Origin: Sphingobacterium sp. CZ-2
GTDB lineage: Bacteria > Bacteroidota > Bacteroidia > Sphingobacteriales > Sphingobacteriaceae
Assembly: GCF_004526235.1 (NCBI RefSeq)
Contig: NZ_CP038159.1
Span: forward strand, 2,294,001 to 2,358,000
Direction: 5' to 3'
Length of the DNA: 64,000 nt
Part shown: positions 7,544 to 17,033 of the stretch, one piece after another
Position numbering within the stretch: the stretch's first letter is position 1
Layout of the letters: each line of letters starts with the position of its first letter
The notes under the pieces: generated by a model
Seen by the model: only the letters and a program-made list of their open reading frames with translations
What the model was told of the DNA's origin: nothing
Databases searched by the model: none
Position numbers and translations under genes: made by a program

Positions 7544-10500
7544 ATGCTTAAAAAAATTATCAAATATTTTTTGGAGAACCGAGTAATAACACTGTTATTA
7601 CTTGTGGTTGTCCTTATATGGGGGCTGATTACAGCGCCCTTTAATTGGCATCAAAATGCGTTGCCGAGCGATCCTGTGCCGGTCGATGCGATTCCGAACA
7701 TTGGGGAGAACCAGCAAATTGTTGCGACCGAATGGATGGGGAGGTCTCCCAAAGATATACAGGAGCAGATTACCTATCCACTCACGACCTCCTTACTGGG
7801 CATCCCCGGCGTAAAAACAATCCGGAGCAGTTCGATGTTCGGCATGTCCTTCCTCTATGTCATTTTTGAAGAGGATGTTGAGTTTTATTGGAGCCGTTCC
7901 CGTATTCTGGAAAAACTGAATTCATTGCCTGCCGGCACATTACCATCCGATGTAACGCCCACGCTCGGGCCGGATGCCACTGCTTTGGGGCAGGTCTTTT
8001 GGTATACACTGGAGGGACGCAATCCCGAAACCGGAAAACCTACAGGAGGCTGGGACCCCGATGAGCTGCGCACGATTCAGGATTTCTATGCCAAATATAA
8101 TTTGGCAGCATCGGAAGGGGTTTCCGAAGTGGCTTCCATCGGAGGTTTCGTAAAAGAATACCAAGTCGATATCAATCCAGATGCGATGCGCGCATACAAT
8201 GTATCCGTAATGGATATCATGTCGGCTATCCAAAACAGCAACCTGGATATCGGTGCAGAGACGATCGAAATAAACAAAGCGGAATATCTGGTGCGTGGAT
8301 TGGGCTACCTTAAAAGTGTCCAGGATCTTGAAGATGCCGTAGTGGCTGTGCGCAATAATGTTCCCGTAAAGATAAAAGACGTTGGGTTTGTCAATTTGGG
8401 ACCCTCCACACGACGCGGTGGATTGGATAAGGAAGGCGTGGAAGCAGTTGGCGGTGTAGTAGTTGCCCGGCATGGAACCAACCCCATGGAAGTCATCAAT
8501 AATGTCAAGGCGAAGATCAAAGAAATGGAGGCAGGTTTCCCTCAAAAAACATTAGAGGATGGGACTATTTCAAAAGTCACCGTCGTTCCGTTTTATGACC
8601 GCTCGGGTTTAATCCAGGAAACCATCGGGACGCTGGAAAATGCTTTAGCACACGAAATCCTGATCTGTATTATCGTTGTGATCGTGCTGGTGATCAACCT
8701 GCGAGCATCGATTCTTATATCCAGTATCTTGCCCATTGGCGTACTGGCGACCTTCATAATCATGAAACAAATGGGGGTCGAGGCGAATATCGTTGCCCTT
8801 TCGGGAATCGCCATTGCCATTGGGGTCATGGTGGATGTGGGGATTGTCTTTATCGAAAGCATACTACGCCATATGGATGAAGAAAAAGCCAAGGGTGTTG
8901 AGAGTCGGGGGAAAGCCTTTGTAAACTTGATTTCCACCGCTGTTGCGGAAGTGTCGGGTGCTTTGTCAACGGCGATGCTCACCACGATCATCAGCTTTTT
9001 ACCTGTTTTTATGATGGAAGCACAAGAAGGTAAGTTGTTCGGTCCCTTGGCATACACCAAAACCTTTGCTTTGGTTTCAGCCTTTGTGTTAGGCATTATT
9101 ATCTTGCCAACACTGGCTTATTATATATTTTCAATCCGTATCAATGGGAGTAAAGTTCGCCGGATAGCCAACTACGTTTTGGTAGTTGCCGGTATCGCTC
9201 TTTGGATCTATACAGGTGTTTTTGTCGCGTTCGCATTGACTTTGATCGGAGTCAACAACCTGTTTACACCAAGATGGAAAGGAGAAAAAATTGCCAACTA
9301 CGTTAATGTTGCTATCACACTTTTTGTAGCGATGTATTACCTGACGGTTGAGTGGCTGCCACTCGGCACGCAGGCAAGCACCACACTTAACTTTGTGTTC
9401 GTATTCTTTGCCATTGGTTCCATCCTGGGAATGTTATGGGCATTGGTGATCTATTATGAACAGATTCTTCGATGGTCACTTTCCAACCGGTGGAAATTCA
9501 TGGCCATCCCTATCATTACTTTATTATTCGGAATGTTAGCATGGATGGGCGTAGAGAAGAGTTTTGGTTTTGTTGCAAATGGCTTCGAAAAGACAGGTTG
9601 GAAATCATTTCGGGAGACTGCCTTCTGGCAAAAATCCACCGAAACATTTCCCGGTATCGGGGAGGAATTTATGCCAAGCCTCAATGAAGGTTCTTTCCTT
9701 TTGATGCCCACCAGTATGCCGCATACTGGGATTGAACAAAACCTGCAATTGATCAGAACACTTGATAAACGTATTCAAAACATACCGGAAGTCGAACTTA
9801 TCGTAGGAAAATGGGGCCGTGTGAATTCTGCACTTGATCCGGCTCCTACACAGATGTTTGAAAATACGATCAATTATATCCCGGAATTTTATCTGGATGA
9901 AGACGGGCATCGTGAAAGGTTCAAGGTAAACAGTTCCGGAGAATTCGTGTTGAAAGGTGACAAGACCTATGCTGTTTCCGATGGTTTCCGTTCCATACCA
10001 CGGGACAGTCTGATTGAAGATAAAAGCGGAAAATTTTTCCGCAGATGGCGTCCTGAAATTAAAAAGGCCGACGATATATGGCAAGAGATCGTCAATGTTT
10101 CCCATCTGCCCGGATTGACTTCCGCTCCTAAGTTGCAACCGATAGAAGCGAGAATGGTAATGCTTTCTACGGGAATGAGGGCTCCGATGGGGCTAAAGGT
10201 TTCGGGTCCGGATCTGGAGTCGATTGAAATCGGTGGCAAGGCCTTGGAAGCAGCCTTAAAGGATGTTCCATCTGTTATGCCATCGACCGTTTTCTACGAC
10301 AGGGCTGTTGGCGCACCCTATATCGAAATCCATCTGAACCGGGATAGAATGGCCAGATACGGTATTACCGTTGCCGAGCTTCAGGAAGTAATCAGTGCGG
10401 CAGTCGGCGGTATGACGTTGACCACTACAGTCGAAGGCCGGGAACGGTTTCCCGTTCGCCTGCGCTACCCACGAGAATTACGGGATGACCCGGATGCGTT

Positions 10501-11395
10501 GCGAAAAATAATCATTCCGACAGCTACAGGAGCTCAGATTCCATTGGGGGATGTGGTGGATGTTGAATATGCCAAGGGCGCTCAGATGATCCAAAGTGAA
10601 AATACCTTTTTGTTGGGTTATGTAATCTTTGATAAAAAAAGTGGCATAGCGGAAGTCGACGTAGTATACGAAGCGGATCAACTCCTAAAGGAAAAAATAG
10701 CGTCTGGAGAACTGGATTTACCCAACGGGGTGACGTATAAGTTTGCCGGAAATTATGAACAGCAAGAACGTGCCGCAAAAAGGCTAATGCTTATTATACC
10801 ACTGAGTTTGTTAGCCATTTTAGTAATTCTCTACTTTCAGTTCCGAACGGTTACAGCATCGTTAATTCATTTTTCCGGTGTTTTTGTAGCTCTTGCAGGA
10901 GGTTTTATTTTGTTGTGGCTTTACGGACAGCCTTGGTTTATGGATTTCTCTGTCGGAGGGACAAATATGAGGGATCTGTTCCAGATGCACAGCATCAATC
11001 TCAGCATTGCCGTTTGGGTAGGATTTATCGCCCTGTTCGGACTGGCGACGAGTGATGGTGTATTAATGGGAACATACATCCACGATACATTTGAAGCACG
11101 GAACCCCAGAACAAAAGATGAAATACGGGAAGCAGTCATATACGCAGGCTTAAAGCGTGTCAGACCGGCAGCGATGACCACTGCTACAGCACTGATCGCC
11201 TTACTGCCTGTCCTGACCTCTACCGGTAAAGGTGCGGAAATCATGGTACCAATGGCCATCCCGACTTTCGGCGGCATGCTGATCCAATCCATGACCATGT
11301 TTGTGGTTCCAGTATTCCAGTGCTGGTGGAGGGAATCTGCCACTAAAAAAGAAAATAGAAAAAATAATAAAAATATAGCGAATGAAAACGAATAA
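7544..11395 (+). CDS. cusA: CusA/CzcA-family RND copper/silver efflux pump
   Basis: A 1283-residue inner-membrane proton-driven pump of the heavy-metal RND family, which would export Cu(I)/Ag(I) through CusB and CusC. Recognisable parts are TM1 (about 8-30), the substrate-entry segment DAIPNIGENQQIV, the first RND repeat with TM segments near 365-530, a periplasmic region with GRVNSALDPAPTQMFENTIN, and a second TM bundle near 1080-1260. It is about 230 residues longer than E. coli CusA. Extra hydrophobic segments occur around 540-640, as seen in other Bacteroidota Cus pumps. The product overlaps cusC by 14 bp. Copper/silver specificity rests on context and the HMA-bearing CusB. Confidence 0.93.
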   Translation: MLKKIIKYFLENRVITLLLLVVVLIWGLITAPFNWHQNALPSDPVPVDAIPNIGENQQIVATEWMGRSPKDIQEQITYPLTTSLLGIPGVKTIRSSSMFGMSFLYVIFEEDVEFYWSRSRILEKLNSLPAGTLPSDVTPTLGPDATALGQVFWYTLEGRNPETGKPTGGWDPDELRTIQDFYAKYNLAASEGVSEVASIGGFVKEYQVDINPDAMRAYNVSVMDIMSAIQNSNLDIGAETIEINKAEYLVRGLGYLKSVQDLEDAVVAVRNNVPVKIKDVGFVNLGPSTRRGGLDKEGVEAVGGVVVARHGTNPMEVINNVKAKIKEMEAGFPQKTLEDGTISKVTVVPFYDRSGLIQETIGTLENALAHEILICIIVVIVLVINLRASILISSILPIGVLATFIIMKQMGVEANIVALSGIAIAIGVMVDVGIVFIESILRHMDEEKAKGVESRGKAFVNLISTAVAEVSGALSTAMLTTIISFLPVFMMEAQEGKLFGPLAYTKTFALVSAFVLGIIILPTLAYYIFSIRINGSKVRRIANYVLVVAGIALWIYTGVFVAFALTLIGVNNLFTPRWKGEKIANYVNVAITLFVAMYYLTVEWLPLGTQASTTLNFVFVFFAIGSILGMLWALVIYYEQILRWSLSNRWKFMAIPIITLLFGMLAWMGVEKSFGFVANGFEKTGWKSFRETAFWQKSTETFPGIGEEFMPSLNEGSFLLMPTSMPHTGIEQNLQLIRTLDKRIQNIPEVELIVGKWGRVNSALDPAPTQMFENTINYIPEFYLDEDGHRERFKVNSSGEFVLKGDKTYAVSDGFRSIPRDSLIEDKSGKFFRRWRPEIKKADDIWQEIVNVSHLPGLTSAPKLQPIEARMVMLSTGMRAPMGLKVSGPDLESIEIGGKALEAALKDVPSVMPSTVFYDRAVGAPYIEIHLNRDRMARYGITVAELQEVISAAVGGMTLTTTVEGRERFPVRLRYPRELRDDPDALRKIIIPTATGAQIPLGDVVDVEYAKGAQMIQSENTFLLGYVIFDKKSGIAEVDVVYEADQLLKEKIASGELDLPNGVTYKFAGNYEQQERAAKRLMLIIPLSLLAILVILYFQFRTVTASLIHFSGVFVALAGGFILLWLYGQPWFMDFSVGGTNMRDLFQMHSINLSIAVWVGFIALFGLATSDGVLMGTYIHDTFEARNPRTKDEIREAVIYAGLKRVRPAAMTTATALIALLPVLTSTGKGAEIMVPMAIPTFGGMLIQSMTMFVVPVFQCWWRESATKKENRKNNKNIANENE

Positions 11396-12848
11396 GATAA
11401 ATCGGTATATAACCGTGGCTGTATTAACAAGCTTAAGCATTTTTTCGCAAGCTTTAGCCCAAGACTACCCCACCGATTCGCTGTCCTATTATATACAAGT
11501 CGCAATCGAAAATAATCCGGGTGTAAAATCACAAAAGTATGCGCATGAGGCATACCTTGAAAAAATTCCGCAAGCCGGAGCATACCAAGACCCCGAATTG
11601 TCCATGGAAGCATATACGATGCCTATGGAAATTATAGGAGGGCGTTCTATTGGAAATGTGAGCTTGATGCAAATGTTTCCATGGTTCGGCACGAGAAAAG
11701 CAGCTCGCACAGAGGCTACACATATGGCCAATATGCAAGATCAACAGTATCGGGAAGCCATAAATAATCTGATCCTTCAGGTCAGCACACAGTGGTACAC
11801 GATGCAAAAATTGAACGAGCAACTCAAGAATAATCAGGAAAACCAAGTGTTTCTAAAACAATTGGAACAATTGGCAATACGGAAATTCTCTGCGCCCTCA
11901 AGCACCTCACAATCAAGTGTAGCACCCGTCGTAAGCAGTAATACGCCTTCCTCACCAACCAGATCTAGTGCTTCATCGGGTATGGGAGGGATGAGTATGG
12001 GAGGAGGCAATTCAGCTCCTGCTACTAATCAGAATATGAGTATGCCGTCCGGTGGTGGCATGGGAGCAATGGAAGGTGGCTCCGGATCGGGTATGTCAGA
12101 GGTGCTTCGTATCCAATTGGAAATTGTCGAAATTGAAAATAACATTGAAAGTTTACATGCTCAGATTAAAGCCGAAAAAGCAAAATTCAATGCATTGTTG
12201 AATCGGGAAGCAACTGAAAAGGTCATGCTGGGACAAGAGATCCACAAGCTGAATTTTTTATATAGCGAGGAAGAGGCACTAAGGGTTATTGAGGCAAACA
12301 ACCCCATGCTTGAAATGATTGCCGAAGAAGGCTTGGCATTTAAGGCAAAAGCGGAAATGGATCGGAAAATGAGTTATCCCATGATTGGTATCGGTGTGGA
12401 ATACATGGTTGTGGGAAGGACGAATAATTCAATGCTGGCCATGGACGGGATGAACGGTAAGGATATGGTCATGCCTATGGTTTCAGTGAGCCTGCCACTC
12501 TTCCGTAAAAAATACAATGCCCAGCAAAACGAAAGCAGGCTATGGCGAAAATCAAGCGAAGAGAACTTTAAAAACACCTTCAACACTTTGAAAAGCGAGT
12601 TTTACAGTCTCAAAAGCCAACTGGATGATGCTCAGCGTGCCATCGAGCTGTACGAAAAACAAACTACGCTCGCCCAAACGACATATAACCTGATCGTAAA
12701 AGAGTTCGTTACAGGCAAAAGTGACTTGACCAACGTTATTCAGGTGCAGCGGCAATTATTGGATTATCAGCTTAGGAAAGCTGAGGCCCTTGCCAACTAT
12801 AATACGATGGTTGTGTCAATAAAAAAATTATTAGCAGACCATAAATAA
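11382..12848 (+). CDS. cusC: CusC-like TolC-family outer-membrane channel with Met/Gly/Ser-rich insert
   Basis: A 488-residue outer-membrane-factor protein with a signal peptide ending near SQALAQ (residue 27). It contains two TolC-type repeats, the second ending in TYNLIVKEFVTGKSDLTNVI. Between the coiled-coil helices of the first repeat lies an unusual low-complexity insert at about residues 172-240. It is rich in Met, Gly and Ser (for example GMGGMSMGGG and MSMPSGGGMGAMEGG) and resembles Met-motif Cu(I)/Ag(I) ligand clusters. It overlaps cusA by 14 bp and is followed by cusB after 25 bp, giving the order cusA-cusC-cusB. Confidence 0.9.
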   Translation: MKTNKINRYITVAVLTSLSIFSQALAQDYPTDSLSYYIQVAIENNPGVKSQKYAHEAYLEKIPQAGAYQDPELSMEAYTMPMEIIGGRSIGNVSLMQMFPWFGTRKAARTEATHMANMQDQQYREAINNLILQVSTQWYTMQKLNEQLKNNQENQVFLKQLEQLAIRKFSAPSSTSQSSVAPVVSSNTPSSPTRSSASSGMGGMSMGGGNSAPATNQNMSMPSGGGMGAMEGGSGSGMSEVLRIQLEIVEIENNIESLHAQIKAEKAKFNALLNREATEKVMLGQEIHKLNFLYSEEEALRVIEANNPMLEMIAEEGLAFKAKAEMDRKMSYPMIGIGVEYMVVGRTNNSMLAMDGMNGKDMVMPMVSVSLPLFRKKYNAQQNESRLWRKSSEENFKNTFNTLKSEFYSLKSQLDDAQRAIELYEKQTTLAQTTYNLIVKEFVTGKSDLTNVIQVQRQLLDYQLRKAEALANYNTMVVSIKKLLADHK

Positions 12849-12873
12849 TGCAATTATTTTGAAATTCTTAGCA

Positions 12874-14457
12874 ATGAATAAACTGAAAAATATTTTTAGA
12901 AATAAGGCGGTAACTTACGGGGTTATATTATTGTCCGGACTACTGCTTGGCTGGGCGATATTTGGCGGGAATTCGTCCCATGATCACAGCCATGACCTTG
13001 AAATGGAAGTGACCGAGGACGGGGAAACAGTATGGACTTGCTCCATGCACCCCCAGATCAGAATGGATAAACCGGGGAAATGCCCGATATGTGCAATGGA
13101 TCTAATTCCCTTGAAATCATCCGGGGGAGGTGATGATGTAATTGACGATGACGCCATCCAGATGTCAGAAGAAGCCATAGCATTGGCGAATATCCAGACT
13201 TCGATTGTCGGCCACCAAGACGCTGTTAAAGATGTCCAACTGTATGGGACTATTCAGGTGGACGAACGTTTACAACAATCCCAAACATCGCATGTCAATG
13301 GCCGTATTGAAAATCTTTACGTAACCTTTACTGGCGAGTCGGTAAGAGAAGGACAACTGATAGCCAAAATCTATTCGCCTGATTTATTGACGGCGCAGCA
13401 AGAATTGCTCGAAGCTGCAAAATTGCAGGATATGCAGCCCCTCCTATTGGATGCCGCGAAAGAGAAGCTGAGTTTATGGAAGGTGTCAGAGGATCAGATA
13501 AGCAAAATATTGACATCCAACGAAGTTTCACCCTACGTCAATATATATGCGAATACAAGTGGTGTTGTCATAGCAAAAAATGTAAACCCGGGCGATTATA
13601 TCGGCCAAGGGAGCGTCTTGTACACCATTTCAAACCTTTCCAAGTTATGGGCGGTTTTTGATGCGTATGAAACAGATCTGCCATTTCTAAAGGTGGGAGA
13701 TCAGCTGGAATATACATTACGGAGTTTGCCCGGAAAAGTCTATAATGGGCGGATTGCCTTTATTAACCCTATCCTTGATGCCAATTCAAGAACGGCAAAA
13801 ATCAGGGTCGAAGCCGATAACCGGGATCGCAATCTCAAACCTGAAATGTATGCAACAGCAAGGATCACTGCTCCTTTAAAGGGCTACAACGATGAGTTGG
13901 TCATTCCCAAGTCGGCGGTTTTATGGACAGGGAAGCGCTCCATAGTTTACGTAAAACAGCCAAATACATCCACGCCTGCTTTTAAACTTCGGGAGATCGT
14001 CTTGGGCCCCTCATTGGGCGACCAATATGTTGTTATGTCGGGGCTGGAAAATGGCGAGGAAATCGTGACCAAGGGAGCTTTCACCGTTGATGCAAGTGCC
14101 CAGCTGGAAGGTAAAATCAGTATGATGAATAACGATGGCGCAGCATCGGCTGCCGGACATCAGCATGGCGATGCTCAAACCAATGTCAATAAGACCCATG
14201 ATATGTTGAAAGTATCAGGAAATTGTGAAATGTGCAAAAGCCGGATTGAGAAAGCGGCCAAAAGTGTCAAGGGGGTGATTTCCGCAAACTGGGATGTTAA
14301 TGCCAAAGTTATCCATTTGGATTTCGATTCAAAAGTAACCTCAAAAAGTGCCATAAGCAAAGCTATTGCTAATGTTGGTCACGATACAGAGCTGGACAAG
14401 GCTCCCAAGGCGGTTTATGACGACTTACCGAGTTGCTGTCTCTATGACCGGGGATAA
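12874..14457 (+). CDS. cusB: CusB-like adaptor with N-terminal heavy-metal-binding domain and C-terminal HMA domain
   Basis: A 527-residue RND adaptor. It has an N-terminal membrane anchor (about 10-28) and a His-rich linker. A heavy-metal-binding domain with WTCSMHPQIRMDKPGKCPIC follows (about 48-68), then membrane-fusion-protein hairpin and barrel domains. The C-terminal HMA domain has a GNCEMCKSRIEKA metal loop (about 448-460), and the protein ends with SCCLYDRG. ATG at 12874 is preferred over an in-frame TTG at 12859. The HMA domain at the end of the adaptor is a fusion that could hand Cu(I) to the pump. The same GNCGMCK-type domain is found in the island B protein at 37368. Confidence 0.92.
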   Translation: MNKLKNIFRNKAVTYGVILLSGLLLGWAIFGGNSSHDHSHDLEMEVTEDGETVWTCSMHPQIRMDKPGKCPICAMDLIPLKSSGGGDDVIDDDAIQMSEEAIALANIQTSIVGHQDAVKDVQLYGTIQVDERLQQSQTSHVNGRIENLYVTFTGESVREGQLIAKIYSPDLLTAQQELLEAAKLQDMQPLLLDAAKEKLSLWKVSEDQISKILTSNEVSPYVNIYANTSGVVIAKNVNPGDYIGQGSVLYTISNLSKLWAVFDAYETDLPFLKVGDQLEYTLRSLPGKVYNGRIAFINPILDANSRTAKIRVEADNRDRNLKPEMYATARITAPLKGYNDELVIPKSAVLWTGKRSIVYVKQPNTSTPAFKLREIVLGPSLGDQYVVMSGLENGEEIVTKGAFTVDASAQLEGKISMMNNDGAASAAGHQHGDAQTNVNKTHDMLKVSGNCEMCKSRIEKAAKSVKGVISANWDVNAKVIHLDFDSKVTSKSAISKAIANVGHDTELDKAPKAVYDDLPSCCLYDRG

Positions 14458-14480
14458 TGGTACTTGATTAATATTAGATC

Positions 14481-14969
14481 ATGAAAAAAAACGGAAAACG
14501 AACGAAAGCATACAAAGTAATTTTAACAGTTCTGTTAAGTGTGTTTGTGTTAATGCAATTTATAACCCCCCAAAGGAACCTATCCCCGGTTCCTGCGGGC
14601 CAGGTTTTTGTTGATTCATTTAAGGTCGATGCAAAAGTTAATGCAATCCTGTCGGTATCATGCTATGACTGCCATAGCAATAATACCCAATACCCTTGGT
14701 ACACTAATGTTCAGCCTTTGGGTTGGTTCATGGCAGATCATATAACCGAAGGAAAAGAGAAATTGAACTTTGATGATTTGCCAAATTACAGCCCGAGAAG
14801 GATAAACTCAAAGTTTAGCCAGATTATTGAGCAAATCGAGAAAGGTAAAATGCCGTTGAGTTCATATACGTGGATGCATGGGGGTGCTCGTCTAAGCATG
14901 GAAGATAAGAAGCTGTTAGTTGAATACTTTAACTCGTTGATGGATAATGAAATAAGTTTAGAGTGTTAA
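14481..14969 (+). CDS. Haem-binding-domain (CxxCH) membrane protein
   Basis: A 162-residue protein with an N-terminal membrane segment (about 10-28) and the motif SCYDCHSNNTQYPWY, a CxxCH haem-attachment-type site. This is followed by VQPLGWFMADHI, KEKLNFDD and KGKMPLSSYTWMH. This matches the small haem-binding-domain proteins found in Bacteroidota copper loci. Its paralogue is at 42395-42850. In island B that gene directly precedes the multicopper oxidase, suggesting an electron-transfer link that island A has lost. Covalent haem attachment is inferred from the motif only. Confidence 0.8.
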   Translation: MKKNGKRTKAYKVILTVLLSVFVLMQFITPQRNLSPVPAGQVFVDSFKVDAKVNAILSVSCYDCHSNNTQYPWYTNVQPLGWFMADHITEGKEKLNFDDLPNYSPRRINSKFSQIIEQIEKGKMPLSSYTWMHGGARLSMEDKKLLVEYFNSLMDNEISLEC

Positions 14970-15095
14970 TAGTACAGACGGTTCCTTCGGAAATAGACTC
15001 AAAACGTAAATTTTAATAACAGGAAAAGTGGAAAACCAATCTAATAAAAATACAAACATCTCGGAATCTACACTCAAAACGAGAATGTAGTATAT

Positions 15096-15965
15096 ATGCA
15101 TGAAAACTGCCACGTTTGTGCTTCAGAAGGCTTTGAGGCACTTACCCGAATTAGAATATCCACTGCAACGGACTCAATCGTAGCAAGTCTTAATGTAATT
15201 TCATCCAATCTTCTATTGACTGATGAAATTGGGTTATCGGACGCCGCAGCAAAAAAACTGAATGTTTCCCCAAATGAAACTTTGTATGTTTCACATTTGG
15301 AACCTATTAAATCTTTAAGCCACGTACGGGCAAAAATCTACAATCAGAAACTGGATTACTTGGCGTACAATGAAATCATTACGGATATAGTTCAGGGCAA
15401 TTATTCCAATATCGACCTCACAGCATTTATCACCGCCTGTGCCGGAAATAGAATGGATCTTGATGAAATCACCTATCTTACAAAAGCCATGATTGCTTCT
15501 GGTATGCAATTGCACTGGAACAAGGAGATTGTTGTTGATAAGCATTGCATCGGAGGGTTACCAGGCAATAGAACAACACCGTTGGTAGTTGCCATTGTTA
15601 CTGCCTTTGGCCTTACAATGCCCAAAACGTCTTCCCGTGCCATTACCTCGCCTGCCGGTACTGCAGATACCATGGAAGTATTTACCAATGTAACGCTTTC
15701 CCCTGAAAAAATAAAAGAAGTGGTTCATAAGGAAGGGGGGTGTATCGTTTGGGGTGGAACAGCCCAGTTAAGCCCGGCAGATGATCTGCTGATAAAAATC
15801 GAAAAAGCCCTCGATATAGATAGCGAGGGACAGCTAATTGCTTCGGTACTCTCAAAAAAAGCAGCGGCGGGTTCCACGCACGTTGTTATAGATATTCCTG
15901 TAGGTGAAACTGCAAAAATGAGAAGTACAAAAATGGCACAGACAAAGAGTATATGGGTGGTCTAA
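15096..15965 (+). pseudogene. Thymidine phosphorylase family protein, truncated and fused to foreign tail
   Basis: The first ~280 residues match the archaeal-type thymidine/AMP phosphorylase family. An N-terminal AMPpase-like domain is followed by glycosyltransferase-type segments with DKHCIGGLPGNRTTPLV and SRAITSPAGTADTMEV. Family members are normally about 500 residues, so roughly the last 200 are missing. The frame ends in QTKSIWVV because from about 15938 the DNA is the 3' end of a multicopper-oxidase gene read in another frame. The product therefore lacks much of the catalytic domain and is probably inactive. It appears to have entered by a recombination that replaced most of the oxidase gene. 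Confidence 0.85.
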
Positions 15966-16051
15966 AATACATTTTGACCAGAAACATTGCCGCTACTACC
16001 CATTATGACAGCGATATGGGCTGGGGGTTCGGATTGAATTTGTCCTATTAA
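15938..16051 (+). pseudogene. Multicopper oxidase (CopA type) 3'-end remnant
   Basis: Reading in the frame ending at TAA 16049-16051 gives TDKEYMGGLKYILTRN, then THYDSDMGWGFGLNLSY. The intact oxidase at 42864-45137 ends with the equivalent LEYMGELRYIINKNIG and THYDSDMGFGVGLALTY. Only about 37 codons survive, joined to the truncated phosphorylase. The junction lies near 15938. Confidence 0.88.
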
Positions 16052-16065
16052 GTTTGACTTTCTAT

Positions 16066-16094
16066 GAGGTCGGATTTAGAATCCGACCTCTTTT
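16066..16094 (+). terminator. Terminator of copper island A
   Basis: A perfect 10-bp stem GAGGTCGGAT/ATCCGACCTC (16066-16075 with 16081-16090), with a 5-nt loop and a TTTT tail. It lies between the oxidase remnant and RteC. A hairpin of similar design follows RteC in island B (46224-46257). Confidence 0.85.
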
Positions 16095-16116
16095 GATGAA
16101 TTAAAAATGTTACTTA

Positions 16117-16944
16117 ATGAGCAATTATTACGAGGAAATAATAAAGAAACTAGAAGATGAAATAAAAGAGGTGTCTCTTGAACTGGATGGTTCCATAGCT
16201 TTGTATGATGTTATTATCGAGTTGATATTATCGAGACTTTCCGAAATAAAGGAATATACACTAAAAAATGGCTTTGATAGTATAAATGAAGAGATCCACT
16301 TTTTCAAATATCAAAAACCAGTCATTGTTTCAAAACTCATTTACTATAACGCTATCTATAAAATAGAGACAAAAAAACCTAATGATATAAAAGCTATTAG
16401 GAAATACATTAATGGTGAGCTAAGGAAACTCAAACGGTATTTTGAGAGTAACCTTGAATTCTATAAATATTACCGAACAGGCAGTTCATTTGTAGATGAA
16501 AAGTTATTTGTTCGGGGCAAACACGATATAAAGTTAAGTTTGGACACGGTTTATTTTGAAACCGACCACCGGTTTTCTACATCCCACGATTATAAGGCGG
16601 CAAAAATAATTGCCAATGACCTGATTCAAGTTTATCTTGAAGACCAACTTCACAACATAATCTATAAAGATAAATCAATAGACCTACCAACATTAAGTTG
16701 GACGGGAAGCAAAGCGGCTTTAACGGAATTGATTTACGGACTGCATTCTCAAGCCGTCTTCAATAATGGGAATACAGATATTATAACCATAGTCAGATTT
16801 TTTGAAAACAGTTTTAATGTTGATTTGGGCGATTTTTACCATACATTTTTGGAACTCAAAGCAAGAAAGCTGAACCGAACGAAATTCCTTGACAGCTTAC
16901 GTGATGCTTTGATTAAAAAAATGGAAGAACAGGACGAAATATAA
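16117..16944 (+). CDS. RteC-family protein, copper island A copy
   Basis: A 275-residue RteC-domain protein. In CTnDOT, RteC is a winged-helix DNA-binding protein that activates the excision operon. Family signatures here include EEIHFFKYQKPVIVSKLIYYNAIYK-type sequence (about 50-75), FYKYYRTGSSFVDEK and WTGSKAALTELIYGLHSQ. It is very like the copy at 45364-46206 by eye and more distant from the one at 61205-62050. It stands alone behind a terminator at the end of a metal cluster, away from the ICE core, so its target may be local or it may be passenger DNA. Confidence 0.85.
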   Translation: MSNYYEEIIKKLEDEIKEVSLELDGSIALYDVIIELILSRLSEIKEYTLKNGFDSINEEIHFFKYQKPVIVSKLIYYNAIYKIETKKPNDIKAIRKYINGELRKLKRYFESNLEFYKYYRTGSSFVDEKLFVRGKHDIKLSLDTVYFETDHRFSTSHDYKAAKIIANDLIQVYLEDQLHNIIYKDKSIDLPTLSWTGSKAALTELIYGLHSQAVFNNGNTDIITIVRFFENSFNVDLGDFYHTFLELKARKLNRTKFLDSLRDALIKKMEEQDEI

Positions 16945-17033
16945 AATCAAAAGACGATTTTGTCGATCAGAGACTGTAAAATAAACTGTGTCAAGGATAA
17001 TAAACAGAAGTATTATTTTTGACATAGTAATTA

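Noticed and set aside
12859-12873. TTG start for CusB
   Set aside because: ATG at 12874 is in frame, gives a normal membrane anchor and needs no rare start.
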